From Kineobactrum salinum (GTDB taxonomy: Bacteria; Pseudomonadota; Gammaproteobacteria; Pseudomonadales; Halieaceae), in NCBI RefSeq assembly GCF_010669285.1, contig NZ_CP048711.1, positions 2,232,001 to 2,296,000 on the forward strand: DNA of 64,000 bases, read 5' to 3'. Position 1 is the first letter of the stretch, and every line of letters begins with the position of its first letter. A model generated the notes under the pieces. It was not told where the DNA came from. It ran no database searches and saw nothing but the letters and a program-made list of their open reading frames with translations. The position numbers were made by a program, and so were the translations under genes. This document shows positions 57,842 to 64,000 of the stretch, in pieces.

Positions 57842-58495
57842 ATGTTGAAGCGATTGATAGCAGCCTGCGCTGTTGTACTGTGGGTTCCTTTTGCCGCGTC
57901 GGCGGACGAAGAGCAGGCCTGGCAGGAAGGCACCCATTACGACCTCATCAGTCCCGCGGTCCGCACGGCCGACCCTGCCAAAGTGGAGGTGGTCGAGTTT
58001 TTCTGGTACGGCTGCGGTCACTGCTACACTTTCGAGCCGCTGGTCAGCCGCTGGAAGAAAACCTTGCCCGACGACGTTGAGTTCAAGGGTTCGCCAGCGG
58101 TCTGGAACAAGCCAATGGAATTGCATGCCACCATGTTCTACACAGCGGATGTCCTGGGGGTGAAGGACACCATGCACACGGTTCTGTTCCAGGCCATGAA
58201 TGTGGATGGCAAGCGGCTCGCTTCCGAGAAGGAGATCAGGGCCGTGTTTACCGCCAATGGCGTGGCGGCGGAGGACTTCGACAAGGCCTTCAGTTCCTTC
58301 GGTGTCAGCAGCCAGGTCCGGCAGGCCAATGCCCGGGCCCGGGCGGCCAAGATCACCGGCACTCCCGAGATGATGGTCAATGGCAAATACCGCATCAGCA
58401 TTCGCAAGGCCGGCAGCCAGGCCAATATGCTGAAGGTTGCGGATTACCTGATCGAACAGGAGCGCGCCAACAACGCGGCAGCTGACGCGTCCTAG
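57842..58495 (+). CDS. dsbA: Thiol:disulfide interchange protein DsbA
   Basis: 217 aa. Signal peptide (LIAACAVVLWVPFAASA) and a thioredoxin fold with the active site Cys58-Gly-His-Cys61 (FFWYGCGHCYTFEP) and the cis-Pro loop ITGTPEMMVNGKY. It oxidises cysteines in periplasmic proteins. The ATG at 57842 follows GGTGGAG. The c5-c4-dsbA order is typical of pseudomonads and relatives. Confidence 0.95.
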   Translation: MLKRLIAACAVVLWVPFAASADEEQAWQEGTHYDLISPAVRTADPAKVEVVEFFWYGCGHCYTFEPLVSRWKKTLPDDVEFKGSPAVWNKPMELHATMFYTADVLGVKDTMHTVLFQAMNVDGKRLASEKEIRAVFTANGVAAEDFDKAFSSFGVSSQVRQANARARAAKITGTPEMMVNGKYRISIRKAGSQANMLKVADYLIEQERANNAAADAS

Positions 58496-58510
58496 CCTGG
58501 TCCTAAAGGC

Positions 58511-58694
58511 AATGGCACTTACTTAAGGGCTACTTTGGTGTGAGGGCGCTGCTTCCGGAGAGTGCTTTCGAGACCGTATGCGACATGGATGTCGCATCCG
58601 AGCCCCCAGGGACGGGTTTACGGCGTGTCTCGAAAGCACTCTCCGGAAGTAGTGGCCGGATTATTGGCACCCAACCGCTAATGTCAGTGCCATT
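58511..58694. repeat. Structured dispersed repeat, copy B (centre inverted)
   Basis: Same outer ends (AATGGCACTTACTTAAGGG; right end CAGTGCCATT) between convergent dsbA and the response regulator gene. The stem is GGAGAGTGCTTTCGAGAC with GTCTCGAAAGCACTCTCC, i.e. paired changes compared with copies A and C. The loop section is the reverse complement of that in A and C. Confidence 0.85.
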
Positions 58695-58737
58695 CGCCCT
58701 AAAGATATTGGGGACCGGAGTCGATCCGGTCCTCCTG

Positions 58738-60126
58738 TCAGCTTTCCAGCCAGCGATACAGCGTGCGCCGGGTAATGCCCAGGATCTGGGCCGCCTGGCG
58801 TTTGTTGCCGCCGGTGATCGTCAGCACATGGTCGACGTAGTGCTTCTGCAATTCGTCGATGCTGGGTAGTGCGGCCGGATCTTCCGGCCAGGCCGTGAAT
58901 TCCCCGGCTGCCAGCTGGGCTGAATCCGCCTCTCCGGGCACAGTGGCGGCCTTGAACTCAATAATTCGCCGGGGCAGGTGCTGGGGCTCAATCAGGGGGC
59001 CATCGCAAAAAGTGACGGCGCGCTCAATCGCATTTTCCAGCTCCCGGACATTGCCGGGGAAATTGTAGCTTTGCAGGCAGCGCAGTGCTTCATCACTGAA
59101 GCCGCGAATGCGGTGGCTGCGGCGGGCGCCAAAGCGGGCGAGGAAGAAGCTGGCCAGCTGTAGCAGATCCTCGCCGCGTTCCCGCAGCGCCGGCACCCGC
59201 AACGAGAAAGTCTCCAGCCGAAAATACAGGTCCTCCCTGAACTCGCCCTGTTCTACCGCTGCCTGCAGGTCGCGGTTGGTGGCGGCGAGAATGCGCACAT
59301 CCACGTGGGTCTCCTGGTCACTGCCCACTGCCCGGATCTGGCCATCCTGCAGCACCCGCAGCAATTTTGCCTGCAGCGCGCCGGGCATTTCCCCCAGCTC
59401 ATCAAGCAACAGGGTGCCGCCGTTGGCCTGCTGGAACAGGCCGGCGCGGCGACTGCGAGCGCCGGTAAATGCTCCGGACACATGGCCGAAAAACTCGCTT
59501 TCCATCAATTCCCCGGGAATGCCCCCGCAGTTTACCGCCAGGAAAGATCCCGCGCTGCGCGAACTCTCTTCGTGGATGGCCCGGGCAACCAGCTCCTTGC
59601 CGGTGCCGCTCTCACCCAGAATCAGTACCGGTCCCTCGGCGAGGGCGACCCGCCTGACCTGGTCAAACAGATTTGCCATGGGCGGGCTGGAAGCCACCAT
59701 GCCGTGGAATGTTTGTTCCGCCAGCAGACTGCGGTAGACATTGACCTCTTGATAAAGACGGCGGTTTTCAAGCAGCCGCTGTACGGTCAGCAGTAGATGA
59801 TCGACATCCAGCGGCTTGGTGATAAAATCATCGGCCCCTGCCTGCAGCGCCGCTACCGCCTGCCGCACTGTGCCGAAAGCGGTGATGATCAACAGCGCCG
59901 GCCGGGGTGTCAGCGGCTGCAGGTGCTGCAGCAGTGACAAACCGTCAGCGCCGGGCAGGCGCAGGTCGCTGAGCACCAGAGCGGGGGCCTGCTGCTGCAG
60001 TTGGCTGACGGCGGCTTCCGCGCTCTCCACCGCGGTAACCGGATAGCCCTCGGCCTCCAGTTCCTCGCGCAACAGTTCGCGCAAGCTGAAATCGTCCTCC
60101 ACCAGCAGAATACGGTCTTCACTCAT
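58738..60126 (-). CDS. Sigma-54-dependent response regulator (NtrC family)
   Basis: 462 aa. Receiver domain with phosphoacceptor Asp54 (VLSDLRLPGAD), AAA+ domain with Walker A GESGTGKE (171-178), the sigma-54 contact loop GAFTGA (218-223) and PGNVRELENAIERAV, and a C-terminal Fis-type HTH (RQAAQILGITRRTLYRWLES). It activates sigma-54 promoters when phosphorylated by the adjacent kinase, whose gene overlaps it by 8 bp. A candidate target is the DUF4168 gene beyond the kinase. Confidence 0.95.
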   Translation of the reverse strand: MSEDRILLVEDDFSLRELLREELEAEGYPVTAVESAEAAVSQLQQQAPALVLSDLRLPGADGLSLLQHLQPLTPRPALLIITAFGTVRQAVAALQAGADDFITKPLDVDHLLLTVQRLLENRRLYQEVNVYRSLLAEQTFHGMVASSPPMANLFDQVRRVALAEGPVLILGESGTGKELVARAIHEESSRSAGSFLAVNCGGIPGELMESEFFGHVSGAFTGARSRRAGLFQQANGGTLLLDELGEMPGALQAKLLRVLQDGQIRAVGSDQETHVDVRILAATNRDLQAAVEQGEFREDLYFRLETFSLRVPALRERGEDLLQLASFFLARFGARRSHRIRGFSDEALRCLQSYNFPGNVRELENAIERAVTFCDGPLIEPQHLPRRIIEFKAATVPGEADSAQLAAGEFTAWPEDPAALPSIDELQKHYVDHVLTITGGNKRQAAQILGITRRTLYRWLES

Positions 60127-61620
60127 CCGCTGCCGCCTCCATCGTATCTGCCCGCGGCAGATGCAGTATCACCTCGCAACCGCCCCCAGGCCGGTTGCCC
60201 AGCTGCATCTTGCCGCCGTATTCTCCGAGAATGCTGCGGGTAATGGCCAGTCCCAGACCGGTGCCTTCGCCGGAGGTTTTGGTGGTAAAGAAAGGCTCCA
60301 GTAATTGAGCCAGATCCACATCCGGCAGGCCCGGCCCGTCGTCGATGATGGTGATGGTCACGTCCTGCTGTCGTGGTTCGGCGCAGACTTCCACCCTGGA
60401 CCGGGCTGCCTGCACGGCATTGCGAACCACATTGAGCAGCGCCAGTTGCAGGCGGTGCTCGTTGCCCCTGACGGGAGGTATTGTTTCCTCCACTTGCAGC
60501 GTGACAGTGGGGCCCCCTCCTCGTGTTCCGCGGCGATGATGCCGGCCATGCTCTGTAGCAGCGGTTCGACCGGGACCTGGTCAATACGCTCGGCAGCTGG
60601 CCGGGAGTACTCCAGCAGGTTACGCACCGTGGCCGCCAGATGCTGGATCTGACGACGGATGTCGCTCAGCTCCCGGAGGCTGTCGGGGCTGCTGCCATGA
60701 TATTTTTCCAGACGTCGCGCGCGACCATCGATCACACTCAGCGGGGCGCCCAGCTCGTGGGCAAAGCCCCGGGTCACACGTCCTATTGCGGCCATCTTTT
60801 CGCTGTCCTTGAGTTGCAGCAGCAGGCGCTGCTCTTCTTCGCGCTGGTGCCGCAAGGCTTCGTCCGAACGCTGGATTCCATCCAGCATGCTGTTAAGACC
60901 CCGCGCCATCGCCGCCACTTCACTGGGCCCGTCAGTGCGGATACGGTGGTCCAAAGACCCCTGCTCCACTTTCGCCATATCCTCCAGCAGGCCACCGACG
61001 TGACGGCCTATGCCGCGGTAGTGGCCGATCAGAACGGTGCTGGTGATGGCAACTGCAAGCAGGAACCACAGTCCCCATGCAAGCCAGGTAAGGTGGGACA
61101 GGGCATCGGTGAAGTCGTCGTGCCGGCGGGTGATCTGAATAAATCCCTTGGTCTGGCCCGTTTCGTCAAACAGGGGCAGGAAGTGGGAAAAAACCTGACG
61201 CCCTTCGACTTCTCCGTATTCCTCCCGCATTTCTCCGGAAGCGGCCAGTTGCTGCGGTATGGTGCTGTGGGTCAGGTCGCCGCCGGCGGTCCCGGCGGCG
61301 GCAACCCTGCGGCCGTCGACATCAAAGACCGAGGCGCTGTAAACCTTGCCGATGGTAAATACCGATGCCAGAGCCTTTTCCAGGGTTTCGGTATTCCCCG
61401 CCGCCAGGGCGTCGGCGACCGGGATCTGAATCGCCCGCGCAATCAACTCCAGGTCCCCCTTGAGCAGATTTTCCTGAAAGCGGTTGGCCTGTTCGAAACC
61501 GATCCGGATGGATAGTGCCGCTACCACGATCAGGGGCAGCGCCACGAACAACAGCAAGGTGCGCTGCAGGCCACCGAGAAAGCCGGTGAAGCGGGCCAGC
61601 AGACTGGTCTGGGTGGTCAT
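60119..61620 (-). CDS. Membrane sensor histidine kinase, partner of the sigma-54 regulator (apparent frameshift)
   Basis: About 500 aa when one G is restored in a G run near 60512 (joining AEHEEG to GPTVTLQVEE). Two membrane helices (about 22-40 and 178-200) flank a periplasmic sensor region, followed by HAMP (about 200-252), HisKA with His288 (RGFAHELGAPLSVIDG) and HATPase with NVVRNAVQAARS, DDGPGLPD and GEGTGLGLAITRSIL. The start at MTTQTSLLARF (61620) is chosen, since the preceding residues are implausible. The ligand is unknown. Confidence 0.9.
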
Positions 61621-61633
61621 AATTGAACACCAA

Positions 61634-61664
61634 TTGGATACATGGGTAATAAGTATACATGTAT
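61634..61664. promoter_or_regulatory. Two ATACATG boxes in the kinase/DUF4168 divergent region
   Basis: GGATACATGGG (61636-61646) and the palindrome ATACATGTAT (61655-61664) lie about 17 bp apart, 100-140 bp upstream of a sigma-54-like promoter. They may be upstream activator sites of the adjacent NtrC-type regulator. Confidence 0.35.
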
Positions 61665-61769
61665 TTCGCGGTCCTGCATCCTGCCTGAGTCCTCGAGCCG
61701 CCCCTCTCTTTTCCAATCTATAGCTTTAAAAACAAGAGCTTATATCCAATATCGGGTAATTTTTGATTT

Positions 61770-61786
61770 CTGGCACGAACATTGAC
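61770..61786 (+). promoter_or_regulatory. Sigma-54-like promoter for the DUF4168 gene
   Basis: CTGGCACGAACATTGAC matches the -24 element (TGGCACG) perfectly; the -12 element reads TTGA instead of TTGC. It lies about 50 nt before the start codon and beside a sigma-54 activator gene. TTGACT at 61782-61787 could alternatively be a -35 of a weak sigma-70 promoter. Confidence 0.45.
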
Positions 61787-61831
61787 TGTTTATCCGTGCA
61801 ATACCTGCAATGACATCCAAAGGAGTACATT

Positions 61832-62200
61832 ATGCGAAAATCAATGAAAGCACTGTCCGCAGCCGCCACCTCACTGCTGCTGCTGTTGGGTGCGCCCGCT
61901 GTGCTGGCACAGGATGCTCCGCCCCCGCAGACGGAGCAGATCGAAGTAACGGATTCCAAGCTGGCACTCTATGTCCAGGCGGCCACCAAGATCACCGAAC
62001 TGCGCGATCAGTTCCAGCAGAAAATGGCTGAGGCGGATTCCCCCGAACAGGCCCAGAGCCTGCAAGAAGAGGCCTCTACCGAAATGATCGGTGCGGTAGA
62101 GTCTTTTGGCATGACAGTTGAAGAGTACAACCAGATTGCCTACGCACTGCAGTCCGATCCCGAGCTGCGCGAGCGGCTGGAGAAGCTCCAGAACAGCTGA
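61832..62200 (+). CDS. DUF4168 domain exported protein
   Basis: 122 aa. Signal peptide (AATSLLLLLGAPAVLAQDA), then a helical domain (LALYVQAATKITELRDQFQQ; MTVEEYNQIAYALQSDPELR) matching DUF4168. Such proteins are periplasmic or secreted and uncharacterised. AAAGGAG lies 7 nt before the start. Followed by a strong terminator. Confidence 0.85.
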   Translation: MRKSMKALSAAATSLLLLLGAPAVLAQDAPPPQTEQIEVTDSKLALYVQAATKITELRDQFQQKMAEADSPEQAQSLQEEASTEMIGAVESFGMTVEEYNQIAYALQSDPELRERLEKLQNS

Positions 62201-62234
62201 GGTAGTCAGTTCCCCCCTGATCCTCAGTAATGTT

Positions 62235-62262
62235 GGGCCCGGTTATCCCCCGGGCCTTTTTT
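62235..62262 (+). terminator. Intrinsic terminator after the DUF4168 gene
   Basis: GGCCCGG pairs with CCGGGCC across TTATCCC, followed by a T-run to 62262. Confidence 0.9.
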
Positions 62263-62277
62263 ATGTGGGGCACGCCC

Positions 62278-62462
62278 AAATGGCACTTACTTTCGGGTTT
62301 GGGACTTCGTAGCCCGGTCGACATCCTGGGAGGGTGCTTTCGAGACACGCCGTGAACCCCTCCATGGGGGCTCGGTTGCAGCATCCATGCTGCAAACGGT
62401 CTCGAAAGCACCCTCCCAGGACGCCGACCTCCCCACGGAGTGAGCTAAAGTAAGTGCCATTT
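62278..62462. repeat. Structured dispersed repeat, copy C (most regular ends)
   Basis: Perfect terminal inverted repeat of 16 bp, AAATGGCACTTACTTT, extending outward to CGCCCAAATGG. The centre hairpin is the same as copy A, but the inner stem is TGCAGCAT/ATGCTGCA instead of TGCGACAT/ATGTCGCA, a compensated change. Lies between the convergent DUF4168 and cysK genes. Confidence 0.88.
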
Positions 62463-62482
62463 GGGCGCGCCCCGTATTCGGT

Positions 62483-63490
62483 TCAGATTTCCAGCCAGGA
62501 AGGCACCGGCAGGCCCTTGTTCTGCAAGAACACCGGATTGAATAATTTGCTCTGGTAGCGATTACCGTAGTCGCACAGGATGGTGACAATCGTATGGTCC
62601 GGGCCCAGCTGCTCCGCCAGCCGCACCGCGCCGGCCATGTTGATTGCTGTGGACCCGCCCAGGCACAGGCCCTCGTGCTGTAGCAGGTCGAACAGGTAGG
62701 GCAAGGCCTCCTCATCGCTGATGCTGAACGCCGTGTCCACCTTCGCCTTGGCGACATTGCCAGTGATGTGATTGATGCCGATACCCTCGACGATGGAGCT
62801 GCCTGTACTGGGCTCCACCCGGCCGTTGCTGAAATAGCTGTATAGCGAGGCACCCAGCGGGTCTGCGATACCGATGACGATGCGGTCGTTGTGGGCCTTG
62901 AGCGCGGTCGAGACCCCCGCCAGGGTGCCGCCGGTGCCGACGGCGCAGATGAAGCCGTCCACCTTGCCCCCGGTCTGGGTCCAGATCTCCTCGCCGGTGG
63001 TGTCCCGGTGGATGGCCATGTTGGCCGGATTGTCGAACTGGCCTGCCCAGATTGCGCCCCCGGGCTCGGAGTTGGCGTACTTCTCCGCGAGACGCCGGGA
63101 AGTGTGGATATAGTGGCCCTGCTCGTTGTAGGAGGCGGCGGGTACCAGGTGCAGGTCGGCGCCCAGCAATTCCAGAGTATCGATCTTTTCCTTGCTCTGG
63201 CTGATCGGCATCACCACGCTGCTCTTGTAGCCCAGCGCATTTGCCAGCAAGGTCAGGCCAATGCCGGTATTGCCCGCCGTGCCCTCTACTATGCGTCCGC
63301 CGGGTCTGAGTTCGCCCGAGGTCTCGGCGGCGCGGATGATGCCCAGCGCGGTGCGGTCCTTGACCGAGCCACCCGGGTTCAGGAATTCAGCCTTGCCGAG
63401 GATGCGGCAGCCAGTTCGCTCGGAAAGCTGGCGCAGATACAACAGCGGGGTATTGCCGATAAGCTGGGTGACATCGGTGGCGTAGTGCAC
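62483..63490 (-). CDS. cysK: Cysteine synthase (PLP-dependent, CysK/CysM family)
   Basis: 335-aa O-acetylserine sulfhydrylase-type enzyme. The PLP Lys44 is in NPGGSVKDRTALG, the phosphate loop is VGTGGTLAGVSTAL and the substrate loop EGTAGNTGIGLTL. It is slightly longer than E. coli CysK (323 aa) and of the subtype called cysteine synthase A in pseudomonads. The donor (OAS or another activated serine) is not certain. Confidence 0.92.
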   Translation of the reverse strand: MHYATDVTQLIGNTPLLYLRQLSERTGCRILGKAEFLNPGGSVKDRTALGIIRAAETSGELRPGGRIVEGTAGNTGIGLTLLANALGYKSSVVMPISQSKEKIDTLELLGADLHLVPAASYNEQGHYIHTSRRLAEKYANSEPGGAIWAGQFDNPANMAIHRDTTGEEIWTQTGGKVDGFICAVGTGGTLAGVSTALKAHNDRIVIGIADPLGASLYSYFSNGRVEPSTGSSIVEGIGINHITGNVAKAKVDTAFSISDEEALPYLFDLLQHEGLCLGGSTAINMAGAVRLAEQLGPDHTIVTILCDYGNRYQSKLFNPVFLQNKGLPVPSWLEI

Positions 63491-63679
63491 GGCTGGACTC
63501 CTTTCTGACTGGCCCGATTATGTCACAGGCCGCTGCCGCCGGTCAGTTGCCACTGGTACTGCAACAACCCGCAACTACTGAAACATGAAAGCGCGTCTTC
63601 GCAGCCATAGTGACGTTGCAATCCCAACCAGCCCTGGCTGCGGCTTGCGTCTTGCCATGGAAGCGGAGTGCCATTCGGT
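63491..63679. other. Intergenic region between cysK and the Lrp-type gene
   Basis: 189 bp with no open frame, terminator or promoter that I can support. Both flanking genes are on the minus strand. Confidence 0.5.
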
Positions 63680-64000
63680 TCAGACCTCGGTGTCGTTGCC
63701 AATATGGTCAAGTGGGAGGGCGGTATGCTGCACCACACGGCGCAGTTCGAAGCTGGAGTGAACGCCAGTCACGCCGGGGATCCGGGTCAGCTTCCCCAGC
63801 AGGAAGCGCTCGTAGTATTGCATGTCGGGGACCACGGCACACAGCAGATAGTCGGCGCTCTGGCCGGTAACGACGGAACAGCCCATCACCTCCGGAAAAG
63901 CGCTGACCTGGGTTTCAAAGGCATCGAAACGATCCGGTGTATGGCGATCCATGCTGATGCCGATCCAGGCCGTCAATTTGAGCCCCAGGCGCGACTGGTC
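63680..64000 (-). CDS. Lrp/AsnC family transcriptional regulator, C-terminal part (cut by window end)
   Basis: The open frame runs off the window end at 64000 with SRLGLKLTAWIGISM, the first strand of an Lrp ligand-binding (RAM) domain. PEVMGCSVVTGQSADYLLCAV and IPGVTGVHSSFELRRVV are the typical later RAM segments. The N-terminal HTH is outside the window. It may regulate amino-acid genes such as the adjacent cysK; that is inference. Confidence 0.88.
   Translation of the reverse strand, partial: DQSRLGLKLTAWIGISMDRHTPDRFDAFETQVSAFPEVMGCSVVTGQSADYLLCAVVPDMQYYERFLLGKLTRIPGVTGVHSSFELRRVVQHTALPLDHIGNDTEV

Overview
The window looks like chromosome of a GC-rich marine-type gammaproteobacterium. 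The gene orders trkH-trkA-rsmB-fmt-def-LysM-dprA, a caa3-oxidase cluster ending in SCO, and polA-engB-cytochrome c5-cytochrome c4-dsbA are typical of Pseudomonas and of the Cellvibrionales (Halieaceae/Spongiibacteraceae). The taxonomic placement is inference from gene order and protein style; no rRNA or tRNA gene was seen.

Layout. (1) 1-8.3 kb: a co-directional, visibly less GC-rich accessory block resembling a catabolic cluster: lipoyl E2 acyltransferase, acyl-CoA ligase, GST, FAH-family hydrolase, VOC protein, CMD-family protein, LysR regulator, LLM flavin monooxygenase. (2) 8.3-13.2 kb: an insertion-sequence scrapyard. A TonB-dependent receptor gene is broken by a 149-bp IS66-type remnant, and a decayed IS256-family element abuts it. 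An intact 2445-bp IS66-family element, with perfect 8-bp target duplications, sits inside the 3' end of the IS256 transposase gene. (3) 13.2-23.5 kb: a Pil-Chp chemosensory cluster (AAA regulator, unknown protein, pilG, pilI, pilJ, chpA, chpC). (4) 23.7-28.5 kb: a small orphan, rmuC, and a three-gene operon that I read as a split borosin RiPP system. It has a 68-aa precursor with a LigA-like helical leader and a hydrophobic C-terminal core, a TPR-GGDEF diguanylate cyclase, and a SonM-like peptide alpha-N-methyltransferase. (5) 28.6-44.6 kb: housekeeping genes (glyQS, djlA, trkHA, rsmB, fmt, def, LysM, dprA, purE, tsaC, hemF, aroE, gamma-carbonic anhydrase). (6) 44.7-53 kb: yheV and the caa3-type cytochrome oxidase genes with assembly factors. 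(7) 53-64 kb: polA, a probable C-rich sRNA, engB, cytochromes c5 and c4, dsbA, a sigma-54 two-component pair, a DUF4168 protein, a cysteine synthase and an Lrp-type regulator cut by the window end.

Two window-wide observations matter. First, a ~185-bp structured repeat with terminal inverted repeats and compensatory stem changes occurs three times, always between convergent genes. Second, nine clear single-base frameshifts all look like one missing base in a G or C homopolymer of otherwise well-conserved genes (the AAA regulator, pilI, pilJ, chpA three times, aroE, ctaB, the histidine kinase). This points to sequencing or assembly error rather than real gene loss.

The most novel element is the putative split borosin operon at 25.5-28.5 kb, with a c-di-GMP synthase gene translationally coupled between precursor and methyltransferase.
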